A stretch of 64,000 nucleotides of DNA from Runella sp. SP2 (GCF_003711225.1 NZ_CP031030.1:5580001-5644000), one strand, 5' to 3'. Shown: positions 52,135 to 62,256, counted from the stretch's first letter. The notes: generated by a model not told the origin, from the letters alone. Numbers and translations: made by a program.

Positions 52135-54451
52135 TCGACTGGTAACTTACGGTGAGAAATGCAATTACGACCGTCAACAGCCCCGCAAACACAAAAATCA
52201 TTGGATTGATCGTAATTTTGTACGTGTATTCTTCCAACCACCGATTCATTATCCAATATGAAAGTGGGCTGGCTATCACAATGGCCACCAAAACAGGGCC
52301 GACAAACCCTTTTGACATCAATAGCACAAGTTGAAACACGCCCGCTCCCAGTACTTTTCGTATCCCAATTTCTTTGGTTTTACGCTGCGTCAGCGATAAA
52401 GCCAATCCTAGCAAGCCCAAACAAGTGATAAAAATGGTTAAAAATGAAAACCCTTGGGCCATGGCAGAAAGGCGCGCGACGCTTTCAAATTTTTCGTTGT
52501 AGGCTTCATCCACAAAATGATACTCAAACGGATAGTTAGGATTATATTTCTTAAAAATCGCCTTCGCTTTTTCTAGGTTTTCTTTAATGGGATTTTCGGG
52601 GTTATATTTGACATGAAGCGCGTTGAAAAAATTCATTTTCGCCCCCGCAATTGTCACCGCATTCACTTCACGAAAAGGTGATTGCATCACAAAATCTTTC
52701 ACCACGCCAATCACCTGAAACTCCCAACCTCCGTCAGTGATTTTTTCGCCAATGGGGTTTTTGAAACCCATCATCTTCTTGGCGGTTTCGTTAATAATTA
52801 CCCCCGAAGAATCGGTTGGATAAGATTTTAAATCGAAATCACGGCCTTCGATAATTTGTAACCCCAACGTTTTTACAATTTGATCATCCGCTCCAAAACG
52901 GTCAATGTTCCTGTGGTCGTCGGTGGCTTTACCTCGCCATTTCATTCCACCCGTGTTGCTCCAAGCTTCGGTAATTGGTGAAAAGGTCTTGACCACCGAA
53001 ACTGCCGCGTTACTTTTCAGTAATTCGGTCTTAATGAGGTCATAATTTTTAGATATATCTCCTTCAACTGCATGGTACACCAAGTTTTCTTTGTCATAAC
53101 CGACTGTCCTATTTTGGGCATATTCCAACTGTTGTTTGATGATAATTGTACAAGAAATGAGTAACACCGAGCACACAAACTGGCAAACGACCAGTATTTT
53201 CCGTGGTGTAAGGGGCGAAGTAATATTGATGTAGTTTCCTTTGAGTACTTGCAAAGGATTAAAGCTAGAAAGAAACAACGCAGGATACGAACCCGCCACT
53301 AGCCCCGTTGCTACAACAAAGACCAAAGCACATCCAATCCATTGATAATCAAACCAATTAATCGAAATTTTTGATCCAATAAGCTCATTAAAAGTAGGGA
53401 GGCTTAACGTGACAATGACCACCGCCAATCCGCCTGCCAACAAAGCGATAAGAATGGATTCGAAATAAAACAGTTTGATAAGTGAAAACCGAGTAGCCCC
53501 CGACGCTTTTCTGACCCCCACTTCTTTGGCTCGTTTTTCGCTCCGAGCAGTGCTTAAATTCATGAAGTTGATGCACGCAATCAGCAATATCAAAAGGGCA
53601 ATGACCGTAAAGTTGCGAACTTGCTCAATTTTACCACCTTCTTCTACCCCATTTTTAAAGCTTCCGTAAAGCCGCAATCGTTCAAGAGGATAAACGAAGG
53701 TCTCCCAGTTGGCTGTTTCTTTGTCGTAACGCTTTCTTAGGTGTTTGGCTTTGAGGTTAAACGCTTGGGCATCTGTTCCTTTTTTTAGTAACACATAGGT
53801 AGTGGTAGAGTTGTTACCCCAGTGCAAACTCTCCATGTTGTTGACCACCTTGAACCGCCACGGCACCAAACAATCAAAATTAAAATCGGTGTTGGATGGC
53901 AGTTGTTTTACGACTCCTGTCACCACAAAATCACTTTCGTTATTGAGCTTGATGATTTGACCAAGCGGGTCGCTATTTCCGAATAGTTTTTGGGCAAAAT
54001 CCTGTGTGATTACCACGTTATTGACGCCGTTTAGGCAGGTTTTGGCGTCGCCTTTGAGCAATGGAAAGGTGAATACGTCCAAAAAAGTAGAATCCACTAC
54101 CTGAACAGTCCCTTTAATTTTGGTCTCTTTTGCTTGAACCAAATATTTATCTGGCCAATCGACCCGCACCATTTTTTCAACTTCGGGATAGTCTTTTTGG
54201 AGGGCAGGTCCCATGGTTTGAGGTGTAACGTTCCAGCTACTGGTCTTGCCTTTTTCAGTGACTTGATTCCACGCCTGAAAAATTCGGTCTCGGTTTTCGT
54301 GGGTGTTTTCAAAGTTCATTTCGTCATTGACCCAAAGTAAAATCAATGCCGATGCCGAAAATCCGATGGCCAGTCCTAAGATATTGATACTGCTAAAAGC
54401 CCTATCTTTCAGCAAATTCCGAAAAGCGATTTTGAGGTAGTTTCGTAGCAT
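52088..54451 (-). CDS. MacB/FtsX-type ABC permease, paralogue 6
   Basis: This is a 787-residue permease from ATG 54451 (MLRNYLKIAFRNLLKDR). The open frame runs 13 codons further upstream, but those codons lie in a palindromic repeat. The coupling motifs are SEKRAKEVGVRKASGATR and QRKTKEIGIRKVLGAGV. With paralogue 8 it forms a subgroup: both have LWVNDE after helix 1, no DIHL motif, a GG near the end of the first periplasmic domain (EEGGKIEQ / NTGGSIRY), and DFVMQSPF / DIMAESPF where others have DFHF. It ends NPVKSLKSE. Confidence 0.88.
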   Translation of the reverse strand: MLRNYLKIAFRNLLKDRAFSSINILGLAIGFSASALILLWVNDEMNFENTHENRDRIFQAWNQVTEKGKTSSWNVTPQTMGPALQKDYPEVEKMVRVDWPDKYLVQAKETKIKGTVQVVDSTFLDVFTFPLLKGDAKTCLNGVNNVVITQDFAQKLFGNSDPLGQIIKLNNESDFVVTGVVKQLPSNTDFNFDCLVPWRFKVVNNMESLHWGNNSTTTYVLLKKGTDAQAFNLKAKHLRKRYDKETANWETFVYPLERLRLYGSFKNGVEEGGKIEQVRNFTVIALLILLIACINFMNLSTARSEKRAKEVGVRKASGATRFSLIKLFYFESILIALLAGGLAVVIVTLSLPTFNELIGSKISINWFDYQWIGCALVFVVATGLVAGSYPALFLSSFNPLQVLKGNYINITSPLTPRKILVVCQFVCSVLLISCTIIIKQQLEYAQNRTVGYDKENLVYHAVEGDISKNYDLIKTELLKSNAAVSVVKTFSPITEAWSNTGGMKWRGKATDDHRNIDRFGADDQIVKTLGLQIIEGRDFDLKSYPTDSSGVIINETAKKMMGFKNPIGEKITDGGWEFQVIGVVKDFVMQSPFREVNAVTIAGAKMNFFNALHVKYNPENPIKENLEKAKAIFKKYNPNYPFEYHFVDEAYNEKFESVARLSAMAQGFSFLTIFITCLGLLGLALSLTQRKTKEIGIRKVLGAGVFQLVLLMSKGFVGPVLVAIVIASPLSYWIMNRWLEEYTYKITINPMIFVFAGLLTVVIAFLTVSYQSIKAALMNPVKSLKSE

Positions 54452-54471
54452 GAGGTTTAGGGGTTTGTGAC

Positions 54472-54499
54472 GTAGAGACGTTGCATGCAACGTCTTTAC
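54472..54499. repeat. Palindromic repeat between permeases 6 and 7
   Basis: 14-base arms (GTAGAGACGTTGCA) with one mismatch, the same family as 44770-44799. The right arm contains the TAA stop of paralogue 7 (54496-54498), so the repeat supplies its end of translation. Confidence 0.9.
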
Positions 54500-56928
54500 T
54501 CGGATTTCAATGATTTGACAGGATTCATCAGGGCGGCTTTAATCGACTGGAAACTCACCGTCAAAAACGCCAAAAGCATCGTGGACACGCCCGCTGCCAC
54601 AAAAATCCACCACGGAATTTCGACCCGAAACGCGAAGTCTTCGAGCCAAGTGTTCATCGCGTAGTAGGCTAGCGGAGCGGCAATCAAAAAGGCAATTCCT
54701 ACTAACTTCAAAAAGTCTTTGGAAAGAAGGCCCACGATGCTCCACAAGCTAGCCCCCAGCACTTTTCGAACGCCAATTTCTTTGGTACGCTGCTCGGCGA
54801 TGTAGGTGATGAGCCCAAACAAACCCAAACAAGCAATAAAAATCGTCAGAATGGCAAAAATGAGCGCAATGGTGCCGACTCGCTGCTCGGCCTGGTACAT
54901 TTCGTTGAAAGAATCATCAAGAAAATGGTAATTGAACGGCATCCCCGTCGAGAGTTGTTTCCACTGGGCTTCAATTCGCTTGATAAGTTGCTGCGGGTCA
55001 GCTGTATTGATTTTAAAAGCCATGTCCCAGCCACTACGCCCGTACCGAAAGCTCAAAGGGCCGACGTTTTCCCGCATCGACGAATAATGAAAATTTTTCA
55101 CTACGCCAATTATCGTCAGCGTACTTGTTTCGGAACCATTGCCAGTACCCGTATAGAGGTTTTTGCCCACGGGGTCATCATATCCCAACATCTTCGCCGT
55201 TTCTTCATTGATAATAATCGAGCTAGAATCTGCCCCAAATGCTTTGGAAAAATTACGCCCCTTGATGATTTCCATGCCCAAAGTCGGAATGTATTCTTCA
55301 TCAATCACCCAGTTTTGCATGTTAAATCCGTTTTTCACGTCAATGATGGGCGTTTTTGAGTACGAATTATCGCTACGCGACGAGTTGGCTACGGGTAAAT
55401 ACCCCGCAAAAGCCCCCGCTTTTACCCCCGCCATTTTTTTGGCTTCTTCCTTAAAAACGCGGTTATTTTCTCCCAACGACGACGTACCCGTCACCACCAA
55501 CACTTGGTCTTTTGAAAATCCGAGGTTTTTGTGTTGGATGTAATTGAGCTGACGGTAAATGATAAAGGTAGAAATGACCAATACCAACGACGTCACGAAC
55601 TGGAACGTCACCAACGCATTTCGGAAATTGGAGCGTTTAAAATTGGCATTGAGCTTGCTTTTGAGGACTTCAATTGGCTTAAACGACGACAAGAAAAAGG
55701 AAGGATAATAACCTGCCAACACCCCAACACCAAGCGGTAATGCCAATAAAAAAGGCAAGTACGCAGGTTGATACATTGTAGTCGGCGTAAATTCTTTGCC
55801 CGCAATTTGATTGAAATAAGGCAACAATACCGTCGTAAATACCAACGCAATGCCAAAAGCCAAATAACTCGTCAGTATCGACTCAGCCATAAACTGACCA
55901 ATCAAACTGTTTCGTTCGGTGCCTAATACCTTCCGAATCCCCACTTCTTTGGCGCGGTTGGCCGAGCGAGCCGTGCTCAAATTCATGAAGTTGATGCAGG
56001 CAATGAGCAGTAAAAACAAAGCCACAATCGAAAAGATATACACATATTCGATATTGCCATTGACCCCAAACTCGTATAATTTGTTGGATTTGAGGTGAAT
56101 GTCCAGCAGCGGCATCAGCGAATACTGAATGTAATTCCCCGCTTTTTTGAACTCGTCCATGCTTTTAACATCTATGAAGGCTTTGGCTTGTGGGAGAACA
56201 TATTTGTCAACCAAACCGTCAAATTTATTCTCAAGTTGCTTATAATCAACTCCTTCTTTTAGCTTGACATAGGTATAAAAATTGTGGCTCAAGAAATTTC
56301 CGAATGTGTAATCCACATTTTTGAACGAAAAAATAATATTGGTTCTGAAGTGCGAATTTTGAGGTATATCTTCATACACGGCCGTTACTTTATACTCTTG
56401 AGGATTGTTAACTCCCGTCGCTAGGATTTTTCCCACCGCAGAGCCAGGCCCAAAAAACTTCTGAGCAGCCGACTGACTAATGGCAACGGTGTTAGGGGCA
56501 TTGAGGGCTGTTTTGGCATCACCTTCCAACACCCGAAATGGAAAAACTTCAAAAAAGGTAGAATCTGCATTGACGCAGTTGTGTTCTACCAAAAACTCAT
56601 TGCCTTTTCGGATAAATCGGCGACTGTTTTGGGCATACAAACGCGTGTATTGCTCCACCTCAGGATAGTCTTTTTTGAGCGTTGGGCCAAAAGGGTCGGA
56701 GCTTAGTGCCATTTTCATCTCGGTTCCCCCAAATTTGATGTCTGACTGTACGCGATAAATACGGTTAGCATCTTTGAGGTAGCGGTCGTAGCTCAATTCA
56801 TCGACTACGTACAGCGAAATCAGCAAAAAACAGGTAAGCCCAATGGCCAACCCAAAAATGTTGATGACGCTGTAAAGTTTGTTTTTGAGGAGGTTTCTCC
56901 AAGCAATTTTGAGGTAATTCCGTAGCAT
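54496..56928 (-). CDS. MacB/FtsX-type ABC permease, paralogue 7
   Basis: The 810-residue permease starts MLRNYLKIAWRNLLKNKLYS. Coupling motifs are SANRAKEVGIRKVLGTER and EQRTKEIGVRKVLGASL. LLDIHLKSNKLYE marks the first periplasmic domain and VVKNFHYSSMR the second. It ends NPVKSLKSE, with its stop codon inside a palindromic repeat. The 44-base gap to paralogue 6 is wider than usual because of that repeat, which may reduce translation coupling. The start is 13 bases after paralogue 8. Confidence 0.88.
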   Translation of the reverse strand: MLRNYLKIAWRNLLKNKLYSVINIFGLAIGLTCFLLISLYVVDELSYDRYLKDANRIYRVQSDIKFGGTEMKMALSSDPFGPTLKKDYPEVEQYTRLYAQNSRRFIRKGNEFLVEHNCVNADSTFFEVFPFRVLEGDAKTALNAPNTVAISQSAAQKFFGPGSAVGKILATGVNNPQEYKVTAVYEDIPQNSHFRTNIIFSFKNVDYTFGNFLSHNFYTYVKLKEGVDYKQLENKFDGLVDKYVLPQAKAFIDVKSMDEFKKAGNYIQYSLMPLLDIHLKSNKLYEFGVNGNIEYVYIFSIVALFLLLIACINFMNLSTARSANRAKEVGIRKVLGTERNSLIGQFMAESILTSYLAFGIALVFTTVLLPYFNQIAGKEFTPTTMYQPAYLPFLLALPLGVGVLAGYYPSFFLSSFKPIEVLKSKLNANFKRSNFRNALVTFQFVTSLVLVISTFIIYRQLNYIQHKNLGFSKDQVLVVTGTSSLGENNRVFKEEAKKMAGVKAGAFAGYLPVANSSRSDNSYSKTPIIDVKNGFNMQNWVIDEEYIPTLGMEIIKGRNFSKAFGADSSSIIINEETAKMLGYDDPVGKNLYTGTGNGSETSTLTIIGVVKNFHYSSMRENVGPLSFRYGRSGWDMAFKINTADPQQLIKRIEAQWKQLSTGMPFNYHFLDDSFNEMYQAEQRVGTIALIFAILTIFIACLGLFGLITYIAEQRTKEIGVRKVLGASLWSIVGLLSKDFLKLVGIAFLIAAPLAYYAMNTWLEDFAFRVEIPWWIFVAAGVSTMLLAFLTVSFQSIKAALMNPVKSLKSE

Positions 56929-56941
56929 GATGATATGGTTT

Positions 56942-59323
56942 TTATTCCGATTTCAATGATTTTACAGGGTTGACCAAGGCCGCACGTAGCGCCTGGTAAC
57001 TAACCGTTAGCAACGTAATGACCAGTGCACCAGCAGCAGCCACGGCAAACACCCACCACGAGATTTCAACTCGATAATCGTAGCCATTCAACCAATCATT
57101 GAGGTAATAGTACGCAATCGGACTGGCAATGAGGCTCGAAAGCAACACCAAGCCGACAAAATCGCGAGAAAGCATTTGCCACAAATTAGGAACACTTGCG
57201 CCCAACACCTTCCGAATGCCGATTTCTTTGGTGCGTTGCTCGGCCACGAAGCTCGCCATTCCGAACAAGCCCAAACACGAAATCAGGATGGCCAAGACTG
57301 CAAAATAGAGCGAAAGCGTACCGATACGCTCTTCGGCCTTGAACTTATTACCGTATTGTTGGTCAATAAATTCGTACGAAAAAGGCACATTCTGCACGTA
57401 CTTTTTCCAGATGCGTTCGAGGGTGGCAATGGATTTACTCGAACTTTGAGCAGGGTTGAGTTTGATGGTAAGATTATACAAATCCTTATCGCGGGTATGA
57501 TACAACGACGGGCGCACGGGATAAAACGGCGACTCAGCCATAATATCACTCACTACCCCAATGATGGTATAAGGCTTTCCATTCCATTTTAAAATTTTAC
57601 CAATGGGGTCTTTGAACCCTAAAAACTTCGCCGCTGCCTCGTTGATGATAAACGCCGCCGAATCGGTGGCAAACTCACGAGAGAAATCGCGGCCTTGTTT
57701 AATTTTCCAACCCACCGTTTTGCCCCATTCTTTGGTGACACGACTGTTTGGAAAATCAACGCCCAAGTTCGGGTCTTTCCCTTCCCAATCAAAACCGCCG
57801 TTGGTATTCCACACGCCCGTAAGTGGACTGTTGGAAGCCGTCAATTCTTCAATGGCCCCCGCCGATTTCAGTTCTCCTCTAAATGCCTCAAAGTGATCCT
57901 GAATTTCTTTGTCCATTCCCATGCTTATCAAGCCGTTACGTTCATAGCCAATCGGGCGATTTTTAGCGTGTTGAATTTGTTGGTAAACGATGATTGTGCC
58001 AATAATCAATACCACCGAAACCGTAAATTGGGTCGTTACCAACACCTTGCGCGGAATGGCCGCCCATTTTCCCACCCGAAACGTCCCTTTGAGGACTTTC
58101 AAGGGCTGGAAAGACGATAAGTATAACGCTGGATAACTTCCCGCCAACAAACCCGTAAGCGAAATAAACGACAAACTAAGCAGCCAAAAAACGGGATTTG
58201 CCCAAGGAAGTTCAATTTTCTTATCAGCTACTTCATTAAAAAATGGCAGACACAGTGTGACCAATACCAGTGATACCACAAAAGCAAACACCACCACCAT
58301 GTACGACTCCGAAAAGAACTGATTAATCAACTGCGACCGCACCGACCCTACGGCTTTGCGAATACCCACTTCTTTGGCGCGTTTTTCGCTGCGGGCGGTG
58401 GCTAGGTTCATAAAATTGATGCAAGCCAACATCAACACAAACACCCCAATGATACCAAACATCCACACGTAGCGAATGCTTCCTCCTGTGTTGATGCCTT
58501 CTTTAAACTCACTTTCCAACGCCCATTTACTCATGGGGTGCAAAAACGCCTCCCATTTATACTTCAATTCTTCCTTACTCAGATTGTTGGCTTTGACATT
58601 TTTAATGCGTTTGGAAGCCGCCTGCATTGATACATTATCTGCGACTTGGACGAATGTCTGGCTAAAGTTGCTATCCCAAGGGTCTTCCATTGTTTTTACC
58701 CAAGGATTGTCAATCAACCAAAGCGACCACGGCATGATGACCTTCACGTTGCGAAACGAGGTATTGTAAGGCAAATCTTCGTAAACACCCGTCACCTTCA
58801 CGTCGTAGGTTCGGTTGATTTTCAGCGTTTTGTCCAACGGATTTTGGTCACCAAACAGCGATTTGGCCACCGATTCCGACAGCATAATCGAGTACGGGTC
58901 TTTTAAGCCTGCGTACGTTCCGTAGCGCATTTTGAGGCTAAGCATTTCAGGTGCGCCTTCTTCAAAGTAAATCCCCGATTTTGTTACGTGGTTGCTTCCT
59001 AACGACAACACGTACGAGCCTTCCCACGAGGCCTGCACTACGTGCTTGAAGCTACTCCCGTATTTTTGCCGAATTTCGGGGGCCATCTGGGCAGGATTAG
59101 AGGTTTGGGTTCCAATTTTCCCGTTGAAAGTAGCGTGCTGCATGACCTGCGCGATACGCTCATAATTTTGATGGTAGGTATCAAACGACAATTCGTCGTT
59201 GACCCAAAGTCCAATCATCATAGCTACTGCCATTCCCACCGCCAGTCCACCGATATTGATGAAACTGTACATTTTGTTTTTGACGAGGTTGCGCCACGCA
59301 ACTTTGAGATAATTCCGAATCAT
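56942..59323 (-). CDS. MacB/FtsX-type ABC permease, paralogue 8
   Basis: The 793-residue permease starts MIRNYLKVAWRNLVKNKMYS. Coupling motifs are SEKRAKEVGIRKAVGSVR and EQRTKEIGIRKVLGASVP. It shares with paralogue 6 the features of a separate subgroup (LWVNDE, no DIHL, and GVVSDIMAESPF in the second periplasmic domain), so two subgroups of permeases alternate in this part of the array. It ends NPVKSLKSE. The gap to paralogue 9 is 12 bases. Confidence 0.88.
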   Translation of the reverse strand: MIRNYLKVAWRNLVKNKMYSFINIGGLAVGMAVAMMIGLWVNDELSFDTYHQNYERIAQVMQHATFNGKIGTQTSNPAQMAPEIRQKYGSSFKHVVQASWEGSYVLSLGSNHVTKSGIYFEEGAPEMLSLKMRYGTYAGLKDPYSIMLSESVAKSLFGDQNPLDKTLKINRTYDVKVTGVYEDLPYNTSFRNVKVIMPWSLWLIDNPWVKTMEDPWDSNFSQTFVQVADNVSMQAASKRIKNVKANNLSKEELKYKWEAFLHPMSKWALESEFKEGINTGGSIRYVWMFGIIGVFVLMLACINFMNLATARSEKRAKEVGIRKAVGSVRSQLINQFFSESYMVVVFAFVVSLVLVTLCLPFFNEVADKKIELPWANPVFWLLSLSFISLTGLLAGSYPALYLSSFQPLKVLKGTFRVGKWAAIPRKVLVTTQFTVSVVLIIGTIIVYQQIQHAKNRPIGYERNGLISMGMDKEIQDHFEAFRGELKSAGAIEELTASNSPLTGVWNTNGGFDWEGKDPNLGVDFPNSRVTKEWGKTVGWKIKQGRDFSREFATDSAAFIINEAAAKFLGFKDPIGKILKWNGKPYTIIGVVSDIMAESPFYPVRPSLYHTRDKDLYNLTIKLNPAQSSSKSIATLERIWKKYVQNVPFSYEFIDQQYGNKFKAEERIGTLSLYFAVLAILISCLGLFGMASFVAEQRTKEIGIRKVLGASVPNLWQMLSRDFVGLVLLSSLIASPIAYYYLNDWLNGYDYRVEISWWVFAVAAAGALVITLLTVSYQALRAALVNPVKSLKSE

Positions 59324-59335
59324 GGTTGTATAGGA

Positions 59336-61765
59336 TTATTCTGTTTTCAATGATTTTACAGGATTAACCAAGGCGGCACGAATGCTTTGGTAACTGACTG
59401 TCAGTATCGCAATTCCGATAGCGATGGCGCCTGATAGTACAAACATCCACCATTCAATTTCAATGCGATAGGCAAATTTGGACAGCCATTGCTTCATTAC
59501 GTACCATCCCAAAGGTGCGCTAATGATCATCGCCATCCCAACGAGCTTAACAAAATCAACAGAGAAAAGCCCAAAAATATGCGCAGTAGTCGCACCTAAT
59601 GATTTACGAATCCCAATTTCCTTGGTGCGTGATTCGGCCATAAACGAGACGACACCGTATAATCCCAAACAGCCGATAAAGAGTGCAATCACTGCCAAAA
59701 GGCGAAAAAGAGCATAGCTACGTTCTTCACCTTGGTAAAAATTGGCAAGGGTTTCATCCAGAAATTCGTACGAAAAGACAAACTCAGGAAAGATACTTTG
59801 CCACACGGTTTCTACCTCTTTCAGTAATTGACTAATACCTTTTACTCCTCCTTCTTGGCCTGCCAGTTTCATTCCTAAGGTAGTATAATTGCCTCGTTGG
59901 GTCGTTAATACGCTTGGTTCTACCTGATCACGGAGCGAAAACACGTTAAAGTCTTTTACGACCCCCACAATTTGTTTTTCAATGTCTTCTCCCGCCACTT
60001 TCATTTTCTTTCCAATAATTTGTTCGGGATTTTGAAAGCCTAAGCGTTTTACAAATGTTTCGTTGACAATCAACTCTCGAATTGTATCAGCGGGAAGGTA
60101 ATTACGTCCTGCCAATAATTTTAACCCATACGTCCGAATGTAAGAAGTATCTGCGGGACGCATCACGACGCCATAGTCGGGTTCTTTCTCTTGGTTTTCG
60201 AACCGAAAACCAGTACTCCAGTTGAATGCAGAAGATGGCGTCGTCATCGAAAAACTAAGCGACTGGACGCTGGGTAAGCCTGCGAGTTTAGCCCGTAGGT
60301 TTTCCAACTGACCTGGTTCATTTCCAGGAAGCTTTACTGTCAAAATAGCATCGCGGCTAAAACCCAAATCGGCCGAACGGAAATAATCCATTTGGTAATA
60401 TGCAATGATGGTACCGATGAGCAAAAATTGAGACACTGCAAACTGCCCAATAATTAACCCCCGACGCAACGTAAAATAATGCGCCGAGCGGGTTGTTTTC
60501 ATTTTTCCTTTGAGGGCCAAAATAGGTTGATAACCCGACAAAATCAGCGCGGGATAGAACCCCGTCAGCACGGTGGTGATCACGCCGAGTCCTGCCAAAA
60601 AGGCCAATATGACAGGACTAAATAAGTTTACAGCGCCTGTCGTGATATTTAATAAATCACTGACATAGGGCCATGCAAGCTCTGCCACTAGAAGAGCCAA
60701 TACCACGGCAATGCTTGTCAACACGCTCGTTTCGCCCAAAAACTGTCTTAGTAGCTGGCTACGAGTACTTCCCAGCACTTTTCGGACGCCTACTTCTCGC
60801 GCCCGACGAATTGCCTGGGCAGTCGCCAAATTGACGAAGTTGATACAAGCCGTCACCAAAATGAAAATGCCAATGAGGGCCATTGCCCAAATCATTTCAA
60901 TGCTGACACTACGTCGAGCAAAGTTAGTGGTATTCGTTGCGAAGTGAATATCGGTCAACGGTTGTAACGCATATTTAAACTTCTTGGCATCTTCTGGAGA
61001 GTGGTATTTTTTTACGAAACTGACCAGTTGGCTTTCCATTCGAGCCAAAGTGAGCGATGGAGGCAACAATAAGTAAATCTGCGCCCCACCATAGCTCGAT
61101 TTCCAGTCGTCGATGGGAGAAGTATTTCCAAACGTTACCACAGAAGCATGGGTCAAAAAGACATCGAAGGGAAAACTACTGGTAGCAGGCGGCGCTTGTA
61201 CAATACCCGTTACCACAAAATCCATTTGGTTATCTACCCGAATTGTTTTGCCCATTGGGTCGGTATCCCCAAAGTACTTACGCGCCATTCGCTCCGAGAG
61301 CACCACCGTATTCGGGTTAGTGAGCGACTGCGGGCTACCTTTTTTCCACTGATAATCAAAGAGATTGAAGTATTCAGGTTCGGCAAATGTAATTACTCCA
61401 TCGGGTTCCTGAAACCGTTTTTTCTCCGTTACAGCAGTTCCTCCTACCGATACTACCGCTCTTCTCACACGGCTTACCATCGTCAGTTGGTGTTTCAATT
61501 CAGGAAAATCGTTTCGTAGTGCTGCCAATGCGGGGAAGGTAATTCCCGTATTTGGTGTTTCGGGAGAGCTTTTAGAGACACCAAGCATTCGATAAATATG
61601 GTCAGCATGACGATGATGACGGTCAAAACTTAGTTCATACCGAACTGCCACAAACAAGACCACACAACAGGCCAGCCCCAAGGTTAGCCCTAATACATTG
61701 ATAATTGAGTAACTCCAATTACGCTTTAAAGCACGAATGGCCGTTTTAAAATAACTTGTAAGCAT
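59336..61765 (-). CDS. MacB/FtsX-type ABC permease, paralogue 9
   Basis: The 809-residue permease starts MLTSYFKTAIRALKRNWSYS. Coupling motifs are IRRAREVGVRKVLGSTR and ESRTKEIGIRKSLGATT. LTDIHFATNTTN marks the first periplasmic domain and VVKDFNVFSLR the second. It ends NPVKSLKTE. A decayed start of a different permease lies 33 bases upstream of its ATG, so its own 5' region was probably reshaped by recombination. Confidence 0.88.
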   Translation of the reverse strand: MLTSYFKTAIRALKRNWSYSIINVLGLTLGLACCVVLFVAVRYELSFDRHHRHADHIYRMLGVSKSSPETPNTGITFPALAALRNDFPELKHQLTMVSRVRRAVVSVGGTAVTEKKRFQEPDGVITFAEPEYFNLFDYQWKKGSPQSLTNPNTVVLSERMARKYFGDTDPMGKTIRVDNQMDFVVTGIVQAPPATSSFPFDVFLTHASVVTFGNTSPIDDWKSSYGGAQIYLLLPPSLTLARMESQLVSFVKKYHSPEDAKKFKYALQPLTDIHFATNTTNFARRSVSIEMIWAMALIGIFILVTACINFVNLATAQAIRRAREVGVRKVLGSTRSQLLRQFLGETSVLTSIAVVLALLVAELAWPYVSDLLNITTGAVNLFSPVILAFLAGLGVITTVLTGFYPALILSGYQPILALKGKMKTTRSAHYFTLRRGLIIGQFAVSQFLLIGTIIAYYQMDYFRSADLGFSRDAILTVKLPGNEPGQLENLRAKLAGLPSVQSLSFSMTTPSSAFNWSTGFRFENQEKEPDYGVVMRPADTSYIRTYGLKLLAGRNYLPADTIRELIVNETFVKRLGFQNPEQIIGKKMKVAGEDIEKQIVGVVKDFNVFSLRDQVEPSVLTTQRGNYTTLGMKLAGQEGGVKGISQLLKEVETVWQSIFPEFVFSYEFLDETLANFYQGEERSYALFRLLAVIALFIGCLGLYGVVSFMAESRTKEIGIRKSLGATTAHIFGLFSVDFVKLVGMAMIISAPLGWYVMKQWLSKFAYRIEIEWWMFVLSGAIAIGIAILTVSYQSIRAALVNPVKSLKTE

Positions 61766-61798
61766 CGTTTTTTATTTCAGGTGAATCTATGTTTTTAT

Positions 61799-61858
61799 GA
61801 AATACACCTTGTTTTTAGCAAGGTCTCGGAAAGCGATTTTAAAACAGTTTCTTAACCT
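61799..61858 (-). pseudogene. Decayed N-terminus of another permease
   Basis: Read on the minus strand from 61858, the codons give RLRNCFKIAFRDLAKNKVYF, which aligns residue for residue with the permease start MLRNYLKIAFRNLWQNKVYS. The ATG is now AGG, and the frame meets a TAG three codons after the match. The rest of the gene is missing. The remnant begins 4 bases after the VOC stop codon. Confidence 0.8.
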
Positions 61859-61862
61859 ACTT

Positions 61863-62228
61863 TTAGTTGATGGGCGCTGTAAATCGCAATGTATTTCCGC
61901 TTGGGTCAGTAACATAAAATTCTCTTCTGCCCCAAGTTTGGTCTATTGGCCTCAAATGCACAGGCGATTCTATTCTATGAGATTGATTTAGTCCTCTTTG
62001 GGTATATTTTTCAAAAAGGATATCTACATCATCCACAAGCACATTGATATCCAAGCCAGATACACCTTCCCAAACAGAAAGCTGTAATTCTGCCTCTCCG
62101 TTTATTAAATCCACCCCCCAATCATCGAATGTAAAATCTGGGTACTTGATTTCAAAGTCAAGGATTTTGGTGTAGAAATCAATAGCTTCTTGAATATCTC
62201 TTACTTTAAAAAAAGGGACTATTTTCAT
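61863..62228 (-). CDS. VOC-family (glyoxalase/bleomycin-resistance-like) protein
   Basis: The 121-residue protein is one vicinal-oxygen-chelate unit: MKIVPFFKVRDIQEAIDFYTKILDF (quoted in part) starts the first beta-alpha-beta-beta-beta module, and GRREFYVTDPSGNTLRFT closes the second, with the metal-type Glu in REF. Members act as glyoxalases, dioxygenases or drug-binding proteins; which one is unknown. It is out of place within the permease array: 28 bases after paralogue 10 and directly before a permease remnant, so it seems to have arrived or been joined by a rearrangement. Confidence 0.8.
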   Translation of the reverse strand: MKIVPFFKVRDIQEAIDFYTKILDFEIKYPDFTFDDWGVDLINGEAELQLSVWEGVSGLDINVLVDDVDILFEKYTQRGLNQSHRIESPVHLRPIDQTWGRREFYVTDPSGNTLRFTAPIN

Positions 62229-62256
62229 GATTTTAAGTAATGTTGTTAAACAGTTA

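Noticed and set aside
54452-54490. Thirteen extra N-terminal codons for permease paralogue 6
   Set aside because: They are encoded by a palindromic repeat, and MLRNYLK is the conserved start of the family.
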